A stretch of 64,000 nucleotides of DNA from Methylobacterium terricola (GTDB lineage: Bacteria > Pseudomonadota > Alphaproteobacteria > Rhizobiales > Beijerinckiaceae): assembly GCF_006151805.1 (NCBI RefSeq), contig NZ_VDDA01000004.1, forward strand, positions 489,612-553,611. Reading direction: 5' to 3'. The translations under genes were made by a program, and so were the position numbers. Below the pieces are notes generated by a model, which did no database searches, had not been told where the DNA came from, and was given only the letters and a program-made list of their open reading frames with translations. This document shows positions 1-8,116 of this stretch, in pieces (positions within the stretch are counted from its first letter, which is position 1; every line of letters starts with the position of its first letter).

Positions 1-870
1 CCGGCCACGATGGCGGTGGTGGGGGCGGGCTATATCGGGCTCGAACTCGGCACCGCCTTCGCCAAGCTCGGCGCCACGGTGACGGTGGTCGAGATGGCGG
101 AGCGGATCCTGCCGGCCTACGACGCCGAGCTGACCCGCCCCGTGGCGCGCCGCTTGAGCGGCCTCGGGATCGAGGTGCTGCTCGGCGCCAAGGCCACCGG
201 CCTGTCGGCCGCCGGCGATGCGCTCGACGTCGAGATCGGCGGCGAAGCCCGGACGATCCCGGCGGAGGTGATCCTGGTCGCGGTCGGCCGCAAGGCACGC
301 ACGCACGATTTCGGGCTCGACCGGCTCGACCTCGACATGAGCGGGCCGTTCATCCGCATCGACGAGCGCTGCGCCACCTCGATGCGCAACGTCTGGGCGG
401 TCGGCGACGTCACCGGAGAGCCGATGCTGGCCCACCGCGCCATGGCGCAGGGCGAGATGGTGGCCGACCTCGTGGCGGGCCGCCGCCGCGCCTTCCACAA
501 GGTGGCGGTCCCGGCGGTCTGCTTCACCGATCCGGAGGTGGTCTCGGCCGGGCTCTCGCCGGACGAGGCGAGGGCCGCGGGCCACGAGATCCGCACCGGC
601 CTGTTTCCCTTCGCCGCCAATGGCCGCGCCATGACGCTCGGCGCCGAGGACGGCTTCGTGCGGGTGACGGCGCGGGCCGACAACCACCTGCTGCTCGGCA
701 TCCAGGCGGTGGGCGACGGGGTCTCGGAGCTGGCGGCGGGGTTCGGCCTCGCCCTTGAGATGGGCGCGCGGCTGGAGGACGTCGCCGGCACGATCCACGC
801 CCATCCGACCCTCGGCGAAGCGTTTCACGAGGCGAACCTGCGGGCGCTCGGCGAGGCGCTGCACATCTGA
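1..870 (+). CDS. lpd: Dihydrolipoyl dehydrogenase (E3), C-terminal part; 5' end outside window
   Basis: This is the flavoprotein that reoxidises dihydrolipoyl groups of 2-oxoacid dehydrogenase complexes, passing electrons to NAD. The frame is open from base 1, so the gene begins upstream; an internal ATG at 10 is not a start. The visible part opens with the second Rossmann motif [12 protein letters not shown], then the FAD-binding segment [17 protein letters not shown] (about residue 135) and the C-terminal interface domain ending in [13 protein letters not shown], the His-Glu pair that acts as catalytic base. The redox-active CxxxxC motif would be in the missing N-terminal part. It is on the plus strand and is not part of the photosynthesis cluster. 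A related mercuric or glutathione reductase is less likely given the HPTxxE ending. Confidence 0.9.
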   Translation, partial: PATMAVVGAGYIGLELGTAFAKLGATVTVVEMAERILPAYDAELTRPVARRLSGLGIEVLLGAKATGLSAAGDALDVEIGGEARTIPAEVILVAVGRKARTHDFGLDRLDLDMSGPFIRIDERCATSMRNVWAVGDVTGEPMLAHRAMAQGEMVADLVAGRRRAFHKVAVPAVCFTDPEVVSAGLSPDEARAAGHEIRTGLFPFAANGRAMTLGAEDGFVRVTARADNHLLLGIQAVGDGVSELAAGFGLALEMGARLEDVAGTIHAHPTLGEAFHEANLRALGEALHI

Positions 871-888
871 CGCGGCCGGCGGCCGGCG

Positions 889-906
889 CCTGCCCGGAGG
901 GGCAGG
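889..906 (+). terminator. Hairpin after lpd
   Basis: A 7-bp perfect stem (CCTGCCC/GGGCAGG) with a GGAG loop is followed by GCTTCCCCCTAT. It lies 19 bp past the lpd stop and just beyond the end of the convergent gene at 915-1151, so it could serve both. The U-tract is poor, so this is a candidate only. Confidence 0.45.
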
Positions 907-914
907 GCTTCCCC

Positions 915-1151
915 CTATCGCGCGCAGGCGAAGGCCGGATTCTGCCGGAAAGGTGGCCAGATTCCGCTTCGCTTCGCCTCCTCGTAATATCCATCGCATC
1001 CTGCAGCATAGCGCGGGTCCGCCCGTGCCACGCAGGCCTGATGGACGTCCTGGCAGCTCCGCATGGCTGCCTGGACTGGACGACCTTGCTGTGCCGATGC
1101 ATCGGCAGCCGGCAGAACGACCAACATCATCACTACGGATCCGCGGATCAT
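915..1151 (-). CDS. Small secreted cysteine-containing hypothetical protein (78 aa)
   Basis: I do not recognise the family. The product has a signal peptide (MIRGSVVMMLVVLPAADASA, then QQG) and a short mature part with four cysteines, in the order SCQDVHQAC, GCDGYY and a C-terminal FACAR, which suggests an exported disulfide-bonded or metal-binding peptide. I chose ATG at 1151 because AGGAGG lies 9 bases upstream; a GTG at 1169 in the same frame would add six residues but lacks its own ribosome binding site. It converges on lpd. Signal peptide and start are seen; function is unknown. Confidence 0.55.
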   Translation of the reverse strand: MIRGSVVMMLVVLPAADASAQQGRPVQAAMRSCQDVHQACVARADPRYAAGCDGYYEEAKRSGIWPPFRQNPAFACAR

Positions 1152-1383
1152 CGCCGCCACCCTCCTCACTCGACCTCATCACCCTAGAGTTAAGCCCCGT
1201 TTCCGCATCCCCTATCTGAAGGAAGGGAAGCAAGACGCGTCATCGCCTCCTGGGAACGGCGCCCAGAGGGCCGAATGCATTGTCCGTCGACGTCGTCTGA
1301 TTGTTCCGCTGCTGCGCGCAACAGCGTAAGGAAGGCCGGACGCCATCCAAACGCCGCCGGGCGGCCATGCATCACGGGCCAGC

Positions 1384-2520
1384 ATGTCGCTCGACGACGA
1401 TCTCAGCCGCCTGATCCTGCGCATCCACGGGGTGCCCCTGGGCGAGGAATCGTGGATCTCGGTGGCCGGCGCCGTGGCCGAGCGCCTCGGTGCCTATGGG
1501 GTCGCGGCGATCCTGCACCGGGCCGACCGCCCCGAGGTCCTGGCCTCCGCGATGACGGGGTATCGCGACCTGCCCTTCGACCGCATCCTGTCCGAGTACG
1601 CCGAGCACTATCACACCCGGAACCCCCAGGCCCTGTTCGAACGGGCGCATCCGGGGGCCGACCACTACCTCGACGGCCTCGATCCGGTCTTCACCTCGGA
1701 GAACTACCCGGATTTTTCGCGATGGGAGGCCGACCGGATCGGCATCCGCTATCACGCCACCGGTTATTGCCGCCCGGACGAGGGCCTGACCTACGCCTTC
1801 GCCTTCTCGGGCTCGGAGCGGACCGGCCCGCTCTCGAGCGAGCAAGTCGTGCTGTTCCACGAACTGATGCGCCACCTGCGCCGCGCCGTGGCGACGGCCC
1901 ACCGCCTCGGCACGCTCACCGATGCGCCATTGTTGGAGGACGGGCTGGAAGTCCACCTCGAGGGGCTGACCGATCCGGCCGCGATCCTGAACAGCGATGG
2001 CGGGCTGGCCTTCGCCAACGCGGCGCTGCTCGCCCTGGCCCGGGCCCGCGACGGATTCGTGGTGACGACGAGCCAGGTGCGGCTGCTGCGTCCGGCCGAC
2101 CAGCTCCGTTTCGTCCAGCTCTGCGCCGCCACCCGGGCGCTCGCGGCCGTGACCACGGAGGGCGACCGGTTCCTCGTGGTCGCCCGCCCGGATGGCCGGC
2201 GGCCCTGCATCGTCACCGTGTCGCCCCTGTCCCACGGACCGGCGCTCCCCGGCGCTCCCCGGCGAATGCTCGTGAGCGTGACCGATCTCGACCGCGGCCG
2301 GGACGTCGCGCCCGAGCGTCTCGTGGCGGCCTTCGGCCTCACGCCGGGCGAGGCCGGGTTGGCGTCGCTGCTGTTCGCGCACGGCCATCTCGACGCCGTG
2401 GCGGCGTTGCGCGGCGTGACCATCGCGACGGCCCGCAGCCAGCTCAAGAGCGTCTTCGCCAAGACCGGCGTGACGAGCCAGGGCGAGCTGATCACCCTGC
2501 TCGCCCGGATCTCGCGCTGA
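1384..2520 (+). CDS. LuxR-type helix-turn-helix transcriptional regulator (378 aa)
   Basis: The C-terminal ~60 residues form a LuxR/GerE-type DNA-binding domain: LTPGEAGLASLLFAHG, then VTIATARSQLKSVFAKTG and a final helix QGELITLLARIS. The N-terminal ~300 residues have no receiver Asp motif and no obvious acyl-homoserine-lactone pocket; a PAS-like strand-helix pattern (DPAAILNSDGGLAFANAALL) occurs near residue 195. It is therefore an orphan regulator with an unknown sensor region, of the large alphaproteobacterial type with only the HTH conserved. The ATG at 1384 has only a weak ribosome binding site. Target genes cannot be inferred; it is separated from the photosynthesis genes by two unrelated genes. 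Confidence 0.8.
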   Translation: MSLDDDLSRLILRIHGVPLGEESWISVAGAVAERLGAYGVAAILHRADRPEVLASAMTGYRDLPFDRILSEYAEHYHTRNPQALFERAHPGADHYLDGLDPVFTSENYPDFSRWEADRIGIRYHATGYCRPDEGLTYAFAFSGSERTGPLSSEQVVLFHELMRHLRRAVATAHRLGTLTDAPLLEDGLEVHLEGLTDPAAILNSDGGLAFANAALLALARARDGFVVTTSQVRLLRPADQLRFVQLCAATRALAAVTTEGDRFLVVARPDGRRPCIVTVSPLSHGPALPGAPRRMLVSVTDLDRGRDVAPERLVAAFGLTPGEAGLASLLFAHGHLDAVAALRGVTIATARSQLKSVFAKTGVTSQGELITLLARISR

Positions 2521-2612
2521 CGATACGCTCGGTGGAGCACCGCAAGCGGAGTCGGCAATGCGTGGCTGGATGTGCGAGATCATCGCCCGTCCGTGTCGCG
2601 GAGGGACGAGGA

Positions 2613-2936
2613 GTGAGCGAGACGAAGCGCCGGGCCACGGCCGCGCAGATCCGGGAGCGCGCCTTCCTCGACGTGATGGAATGGCTCGAATACCGCGTCG
2701 CGATCTGCCGCGAGGGGCTGGAGCGCCACGCGGCCTCCCGCGGCGCCGACAGCCGGGCCGTCGCGCTGGAGCGCGCCGCGGCCTTCGAGGCCGAGCTGAT
2801 CCTGCGCGAGATCGGCAAGCTGGCCGGGGTGCCGCCGCGCTCCAAGGCGTTCCGGCAGGCCGCCGAGGCGCGCCGCCGCTTCGTCGCCGAGCAGAGCCGC
2901 GACGCCGGCGACGGGGCCACACGGGAGGAGGCCTGA
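2613..2936 (+). CDS. Hypothetical protein (107 aa)
   Basis: A GTG start at 2613 follows a clear GGACGAGGAG ribosome binding site, and this decides the start although the frame is open far upstream. The protein is short, highly charged and probably all-helical (AQIRERAFLDVMEWLEYR, then ALERAAAFEAELILREIGKL), with no membrane segment or signal peptide. I do not recognise a family. It follows the LuxR-type gene by 92 bp and may be transcribed with it. Confidence 0.55.
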   Translation: MSETKRRATAAQIRERAFLDVMEWLEYRVAICREGLERHAASRGADSRAVALERAAAFEAELILREIGKLAGVPPRSKAFRQAAEARRRFVAEQSRDAGDGATREEA

Positions 2937-3079
2937 CCTGCCGCGGCCGGACGCCCGCTCGCGGTGTTCGCCCGCGTGACGCAAAGAATCTGCACGCTCC
3001 GCATTGAAGGATTGCTTGGCCGCGTGAAATACTGCGAAGACGGTCCGCAGCGACGGGCCGCGACATCCGGAGGATCGCC

Positions 3080-4123
3080 ATGACGGGCCTGGGCAATCTG
3101 CGCCTGGAGAAACTCGTGTCCGTGCTCGCCCTCTGTCTCGCGGCGCAAGGCGCGCGGGCCGAGGTGAAGGCGGGCCCGGTGCTGATGCATTGGGGCCTGT
3201 GCGAGGCCTCCGGCGCCGTCCCCTACCCCGCCGGCAGCTTCGGCGACCGCTTCCTGGTGGTGGACGACGAGGACACCACCCTGCGGCTCTACAAGGCCGA
3301 CGAATCCGGCCCGCCGCTCGCCCTGAAGGGCGGCGAGCTCGACGCCGCGCTCGCCACCGGACGGCGCGAGGAGCCGGCCAAGGCCGACCTCGAAGCGCTG
3401 GCCTGGCTCGGCGGCGACCTGGTGCTGATGGGCTCGCATGCCCGCGACGCGGAGGGCCGCACCCGCGAGGCGTCGCGCCAGATGCTCGCCCTGTCGGTGG
3501 GCGGCGATCCGAAAGCGCCCGCCGTGACGCCGAAGGGCAAGGCGTTCCACGGCCTCGCCAAGGCGATCGCCGATCTCGACCCGGCGCTCTCGGAGCGCAT
3601 CGCCGTCGATCAGGCGTCGAAGCCGAGCCTCAGCCCGCGACGGCGCGGCCTTTCCATCGAGGGCCTGAGCCCGGCCCCGGACGGGCGCGGCCTGCTCGTG
3701 GGCCTGCGCAACCCCCTCAATGCCGATAACGACGCCCTGGTGATCCCGTTCGAGAACCCGGCCGAGGTGCTGGCCGGCGGCGCAGGCCCGAAGCTCGCCA
3801 AGCCGATCGCCCTCGACCTCAAGGGCCGCGGCATCCGCGACATCGCCTATGCGCCGGGGATCAAGGCCTATTTCGTGATCGCGGGCGGCTCGGGCAGCGG
3901 CGGCGAATCGGCCGATCTCTACCGCTGGTCCGGCCAGGCCGGCGAGGCCCCGACCCGGGTCGCCGGCGTCGCCCAGGCGCTCGCGGCGATCCCCGACTTC
4001 CAGCCGGAAGGCCTGATCGTCGCGCCCGACGGCAAGAAGGTCCAGATCCTCAGCGACGACGCCGACATCTGCCCGGCACGCAAGCCGCAGGGGTTCCGGA
4101 GCGTGGTGCTGGAGCTGGAGTGA
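3080..4123 (+). CDS. DUF3616 domain-containing exported protein (347 aa)
   Basis: The N-terminus carries a signal peptide (hydrophobic VSVLALCLAAQGARA, cleaved before EVKAG). The mature part matches the DUF3616 family in my recognition: a beta-propeller-like series with FLVVDDEDTTLRLYK, LEALAWLGGDLVLMGSH, LSIEGLSPAPDGRGLLVGLR and the closing FQPEGLIVAPDGKKVQILSDD. These motifs resemble esterase-like phytase or SdiA-regulated propellers that bind Ca2+ or phosphate, but no enzymatic activity is established for the family. The ATG at 3080 is preceded by GGAGGATCGCC. It is a monocistronic plus-strand gene ending at the repeat region before crtB. Confidence 0.75.
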   Translation: MTGLGNLRLEKLVSVLALCLAAQGARAEVKAGPVLMHWGLCEASGAVPYPAGSFGDRFLVVDDEDTTLRLYKADESGPPLALKGGELDAALATGRREEPAKADLEALAWLGGDLVLMGSHARDAEGRTREASRQMLALSVGGDPKAPAVTPKGKAFHGLAKAIADLDPALSERIAVDQASKPSLSPRRRGLSIEGLSPAPDGRGLLVGLRNPLNADNDALVIPFENPAEVLAGGAGPKLAKPIALDLKGRGIRDIAYAPGIKAYFVIAGGSGSGGESADLYRWSGQAGEAPTRVAGVAQALAAIPDFQPEGLIVAPDGKKVQILSDDADICPARKPQGFRSVVLELE

Positions 4124-4549
4124 CGGGCGACCCCGACCCGGCCCGCAGGCATCGGCCCCGCGACGGGGCCGACGGCTCTCCCGCTCTGCGTCATTCCGGG
4201 GCCGCGACGGCCGAGCCTGGACCCGGGGGGGCGCGACACGCCATCCCCAGGCACGGGTCCATCGGGACGAGACGGCCAGCGTCCCGCTCGATCGCGCCCC
4301 GACCTGAATGTCTGGATCCCGGGTTCCGCTCGCGCGGCCCGGGGACGACCCCGTGTATCGCGAGGCGCCGGGCAAACCGATGCTCTCGCGGCGGAACCAG
4401 GGCGGGCGCGCTGCCGTCCTGGCGTCCCGCCAGAACGGCGCTCGCGGCTCCCCGCCTGTCCCGCTGCGACACCCGGCGGTGCCGGACCCCGACGCCCGGC
4501 ACGGCCCCGAAGGCCAGCCTGCGGTCGATCCGCGCGAACAGCCTTCCGC
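4124..4549. other. Intergenic region with a degenerate palindromic element, no gene seen
   Basis: This 426-bp gap separates the DUF3616 gene from the end of crtB. Open frames here are low-complexity GC-rich translations with no start signal. Its left half is the palindromic repeat listed separately at 4190-4352; in 4353-4549 I see nothing recognisable. Confidence 0.6.
4190..4352. repeat. Imperfect palindromic repeat (GTCATTCCGGGGCCGCG ends)
   Basis: The left end GTCATTCCGGGGCCGCG is matched by the reverse complement of the right end, GTCGTCCCCGGGCCGCG. Inside, CTGGACCCGGG on the left is mirrored by GGATCCCGGGTTCC on the right. Elements of this type (tccggg...ctggatcccggg) are common intergenic repeats in Methylobacterium and other Rhizobiales, from general knowledge. 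It is between two converging genes and has no coding capacity. Confidence 0.5.
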
Positions 4550-5629
4550 CTACGACGGAGCCGCGCCACCCAGGCGGTCGCGCTCGCGCAGGATCTCGAT
4601 GAGGTCGAGGACGCGCACGACCCGCCCACCGAGATTCCACCAGGCGGGCCGCGGCGCGATGGCGGGCACCGGCATCGCCGCGACGGCCTCGAGCAGGAAG
4701 GCCGCCTCCGGCAGGGCCGGCCGGCCGGCGCGGCGGATCGCGGGCGTGGCGAGGGCGCGGGCGAGGAGTTGGAGCTTGCGGGAGCCCGGCACCCGCGCGC
4801 GGCGGCCGACCGGGTCGAGCCCGGACCGGGTCAGGTCGCGGCCGATCTCGGCGTAGATCAGCCCGGCGGCGCGCACCGCCGGGCGGCAGCCGGCCGGCAG
4901 TTGCGCGATGCCGGATTCCGCCCGGGCATAGAGCCCGTCGGCGGCGGCGAGCAGGCGGGCCACCACCCGGGCCAGGGCCGGGCTCGCCTCCGGCCGTGCC
5001 AGGAACGCCTCGGGGTCGATCCCGGCCTCGCGCAGCCACGCCTCCGGCAGGTAGAGGCGGCCGGCCCGGGCATCCTCGCCGACGTCGCGGGCGATGTTGG
5101 TGAATTGCATGGCGATGCCGAGGTCGCAGGCCCGCGCCAGGGCCTCGGGCGAGCGCACGCCCATCAGGAGCGTCATCATCGCCCCGACCGAGCCGGCGAC
5201 CCGGGTCGCGTAGGCGGTGAGCGCAGGGAGATCCGGGTAGCGCCGCCCGGCGGCGTCCCAGGCGAGACCTTCGAGGAGCGCCGCCGGCAGCGCCTCCGGG
5301 ATCGCGTGGCGGGCGACGATCTCGGCGAGTGCCCGGTCGGCGGGGGCGTCGGCCGGGCGGCCGGCATAGGCTGCGGCGAGGCGGGCCCGCAAGGCGGGCA
5401 CCGCGTCGGCCCGGGCGCCCGCCCCGTCGACCGCATCGTCGGAGAGGCGGCAGAAGGCGTAGAGCCCGTAGGCATCGCGGCGGACGGGGGCCGGAAGCAG
5501 CCACGAGGCGGCGTAGAAGCTGCGCGAGCCGGTCCGGATCGCCGCCCGGCAGGCGGTATGGTCGGCGGAGCGGGCCAGGGACGCGGCGAAGGGCGTTCGA
5601 GGGCGCGCATCAGGCAAAGACGGCAGCAT
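4550..5629 (-). CDS. crtB: Phytoene synthase
   Basis: CrtB condenses two geranylgeranyl diphosphates to 15-cis-phytoene, the first committed C40 carotenoid step. Both Asp-rich diphosphate/Mg2+ motifs are present: DDAVD near residue 67 and DVGED near residue 177, within the squalene/phytoene synthase fold (GSRSFYAASWLLP at the start, AMQFTNIARDVGED in the middle). The 359-residue length is normal. It overlaps the end of crtI by 20 bp, so crtI and crtB are one operon, read leftward from the PpsR-controlled start at 7.14 kb. A C30 dehydrosqualene synthase is less likely because of the crtI linkage and cluster context. Confidence 0.93.
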   Translation of the reverse strand: MLPSLPDARPRTPFAASLARSADHTACRAAIRTGSRSFYAASWLLPAPVRRDAYGLYAFCRLSDDAVDGAGARADAVPALRARLAAAYAGRPADAPADRALAEIVARHAIPEALPAALLEGLAWDAAGRRYPDLPALTAYATRVAGSVGAMMTLLMGVRSPEALARACDLGIAMQFTNIARDVGEDARAGRLYLPEAWLREAGIDPEAFLARPEASPALARVVARLLAAADGLYARAESGIAQLPAGCRPAVRAAGLIYAEIGRDLTRSGLDPVGRRARVPGSRKLQLLARALATPAIRRAGRPALPEAAFLLEAVAAMPVPAIAPRPAWWNLGGRVVRVLDLIEILRERDRLGGAAPS

Positions 5630-7136
5630 CCGGCACCACGCGATCGAGGATCTTCGAGGAGGACAAGACGCCCGGCAGCCCGGCCCCCGGATGGGTGCCG
5701 GCGCCGACGAGGTAGAGATGGCGCACCGCGCCGCTGCGGTTGTGCGGGCGGAAATACGCGCTCTGGGTCAGGATCGGCTCGAGCCCGAAGCCCGAGCCGC
5801 GGGTGGCGAGGAAGTCGTCGGCGAAATCCTGCGGCGTCGTCACCCGCGAGGTGACGAGGGCGTCCGACAGGCCCGGCAGCACGGTCGCCTCCAGCCGTGC
5901 GGCGATGCGCTGCCGGAACGGCTCGGCCAAAGCCGTCCAGTCCTGCCCGCCGGCGAGGTTCGGCACCGGGGCGAGCACGTAGAACGCATCGAAGCCCGGC
6001 GGGGCGACGCTCGGATCGGTGGCGGTCGGGCGGTGGAGGTAGAGGCTCATGTCCTCGGCCAGCACCTTGCGGGTGAAGATGTCGTCGAGGAGCCCGCGAT
6101 AGCGCGGCCCGAGCAGGATCGTGTGGTGGGCCAGCTCCGGGTAGCGGCGGCGCGTGCCGAAGTACCAGACGAACAGCCCCATCGAGGAGTGCGCCCGGGA
6201 GAGCCGCCGCTCACGCCGGCCCCGCGCCTCCGGCGGCAGTAGGTCGAGCGCCGTGGCGACCGAATCGGCGTTCGACACCACCACGTCGGCCGCGATCGGC
6301 GTGCCGTCCGTCAGCGCGACACCCCGGGCAACGCCGTCCCGGACGAGGATGCGGGCGACCTCCGCGCCGCACCGCACCTCGCCGCCCTGGCCCTCGATCA
6401 GGTCGACCATCCCGCGCACCAGGGCGCCGGTGCCGCCGAGCGCCGAATGCACGCCCCAGCGCCGCTCCAGGGCGGCGATCAGGCAGTAGAGCGCGCTCGC
6501 CCGGAACGGCGAGCCGCCGATCAGCAGCGGGTGGAAGCTGAATGCCGTCCTCAGCTTCTCGTCGCGGAACACCGACGAGACCAAGCTATAGACGCTGCGG
6601 TGGCCGCCGAGGCGCAGGAGATCGGGGGCGATGCGGAGCATGTCGGTGACGCGCCCGAACGGCACCGCCCCGAGCTCCTCGAACCCGACCCGGCACAGCG
6701 CGTCGGAGAGCGCCATGAAGCGGTCGTAGGCGGGCGCCTCGCCGGGCGACAGGCGCTCCACCTCGGCACGCATCGCCTCGGCCTCGCCGCTCATCGCGAA
6801 GGTGGCGCCGTCGTCGAAGCGGATGCGGTAGAACGGCCGCATCGGCACCAGCGTGACGTCGTCGGCGAGGCGACGCCCGCACAGGGCCCACAGCTCCTCG
6901 AACAGGAACGGCGCGGTGACGATGGTCGGCCCGGCGTCGAAGGTGAAGCCGTCCTGGCGGTGGACCCGCGCCCGCCCGCCCGGCTGCTCCAGCCGCTCCA
7001 GCACGCTGACCCGGTAGCCCCGCGCGCCGAGCCGCAGGGCCGCCGCGAGCCCGCCGAAGCCGCTGCCGATCACCACCGCGCGGGGCCGGCGCCGGGCGGC
7101 GGTGACCCGCGGCGGCGCGTCGTCGAGTGTCAACAT
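5610..7136 (-). CDS. crtI: Phytoene desaturase
   Basis: CrtI is the FAD-dependent desaturase that converts phytoene to neurosporene or lycopene. The N-terminal dinucleotide-binding motif is VVIGSGFGGLAAALRL, preceded by a basic RRRPRA segment, and the C-terminal CrtI signature is LYLVGAGTHPGAGLPGVL. The 508-residue length is usual. The first codon ATG at 7136 (or TTG at 7133) is the only possible start ahead of the Rossmann motif. No Shine-Dalgarno precedes it; instead, an 18-bp PpsR palindrome lies across the start codon, suggesting a very short leader or leaderless message. It is transcribed with crtB. Confidence 0.94.
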   Translation of the reverse strand: MLTLDDAPPRVTAARRRPRAVVIGSGFGGLAAALRLGARGYRVSVLERLEQPGGRARVHRQDGFTFDAGPTIVTAPFLFEELWALCGRRLADDVTLVPMRPFYRIRFDDGATFAMSGEAEAMRAEVERLSPGEAPAYDRFMALSDALCRVGFEELGAVPFGRVTDMLRIAPDLLRLGGHRSVYSLVSSVFRDEKLRTAFSFHPLLIGGSPFRASALYCLIAALERRWGVHSALGGTGALVRGMVDLIEGQGGEVRCGAEVARILVRDGVARGVALTDGTPIAADVVVSNADSVATALDLLPPEARGRRERRLSRAHSSMGLFVWYFGTRRRYPELAHHTILLGPRYRGLLDDIFTRKVLAEDMSLYLHRPTATDPSVAPPGFDAFYVLAPVPNLAGGQDWTALAEPFRQRIAARLEATVLPGLSDALVTSRVTTPQDFADDFLATRGSGFGLEPILTQSAYFRPHNRSGAVRHLYLVGAGTHPGAGLPGVLSSSKILDRVVPDAAVFA

Positions 7137-7145
7137 AAGTTGACA
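7128..7145 (-). promoter_or_regulatory. PpsR/CrtJ operator at crtI start
   Basis: TGTCAACATAAGTTGACA is a near-perfect palindrome of the PpsR consensus TGT-N12-ACA. It covers the crtI start codon at 7134-7136. It is the only such site between bchO (ends 7223) and crtI, so it is the likely oxygen/redox control point of crtIB. An upstream TGATAG on the minus strand could be the -10 box of a very short-leader transcript. Confidence 0.8.
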
Positions 7146-7222
7146 CTATCATCGTGGTCGAACCGGGTGGCAAGCGGGAAATCCGGCGGTCGCGCATCGT
7201 CCTCGGCAAGGCCCGCGCACGC

Positions 7223-8116
7223 TCAGACCACCCCCTCCCGCTCCGCCCCGGCCCGGATCAGCCCCGCGACCAGTTCCGGCTTCTCCTCGTGCGCCAGGTG
7301 CCCCAGCCCGCGCAGCAGCTCGACCCGCGCCCGACCGCCGAGGCGGTCGGCGAGACCGAAGGAGACATCCGGCGCGATGGTACGGTCCTGGCCGCCGACG
7401 ATCAGCAGCAGCGGGGTCCTGAGGCGCGGCAAGTCGCGATCGAGGGCGGTGAGGTCCCAGTTCGCCATCATGCCGAGCGCGCCGGCGACGTGGCCGGGGG
7501 ACTGGAACAGGCGGCGGTAGAGGTCGAGGCCGGTGCGCTCGAGGGTCGACCCGGTGCCGCCGATCAGCCGCTCCACCGCCGCGCGATCGGCCGACCAGGC
7601 GAAGACCCGCGGCGTCACCGGGTTGAGGAACAGGGCGCGGGCCATCGCCGGGAAGAGGAAGCCGGCCATGCCGGGAAACGGCTTGAGCGCCGCGTTGAGC
7701 CCGACGAGGAGGCGGGGCGCCACGGCGCCGTCGAGGCAGAGCCGCGCCAGGATCGCCGCACCGGCGGAATGACCCACCGCAACGTCGGGCGTCGCGTCGA
7801 GGATGCGCAGCAGGTCGGCGAGCGCCCGGGCCATCCGCGGCAGCGACGGCGTCGGCAGCGGATCGGTGAAGCCGTGGCCCGGCAGGTCGGGGGCGATCAC
7901 CCGGAACTCGCGGGCGAGCCGCGGCAGCAGCCCGCGCCAGGAATGGGTCGCCGCGCCGGTGCCGTGGAGCAGCAGCAGGACCGGGCCGGCGCCGGCCTCC
8001 TGCACGTGCCAGGTCAGGCCGCCGGCGGCGACGAAGCGGCTCGCCTCGCGGTTCGGCCAGTCGCGGCCCTCCCGGGCGAAGGCGGGCCTGTCGTCGGAGG
8101 GGGGCATCGTGCTCAC
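7223..8116 (-). CDS. bchO: Alpha/beta hydrolase BchO, magnesium-chelatase-linked
   Basis: BchO is an alpha/beta-fold hydrolase encoded with bchID in nearly all photosynthetic proteobacteria; it is thought to assist Mg-chelatase, but its reaction is not established. The sequence shows the oxyanion-hole motif LLLHGTGAATHSW, the PDLPGHGFTDP strand, the nucleophile elbow VGHSAGAAI (Ser about residue 123) and a C-terminal GLGHLAHEEKP with the catalytic His. The GTG at 8116 overlaps the bchD stop as GTGA, indicating translational coupling; an ATG at 8107 is an alternative. It is the last gene of bchIDO. Confidence 0.9.
   Translation of the reverse strand: MSTMPPSDDRPAFAREGRDWPNREASRFVAAGGLTWHVQEAGAGPVLLLLHGTGAATHSWRGLLPRLAREFRVIAPDLPGHGFTDPLPTPSLPRMARALADLLRILDATPDVAVGHSAGAAILARLCLDGAVAPRLLVGLNAALKPFPGMAGFLFPAMARALFLNPVTPRVFAWSADRAAVERLIGGTGSTLERTGLDLYRRLFQSPGHVAGALGMMANWDLTALDRDLPRLRTPLLLIVGGQDRTIAPDVSFGLADRLGGRARVELLRGLGHLAHEEKPELVAGLIRAGAEREGVV

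Noticed and set aside
1275-2612. Upstream part of the frame containing the 107-residue gene
   Set aside because: It is a shifted reading of the LuxR-type gene; the GTG at 2613 with GGACGAGGAG marks the real start.
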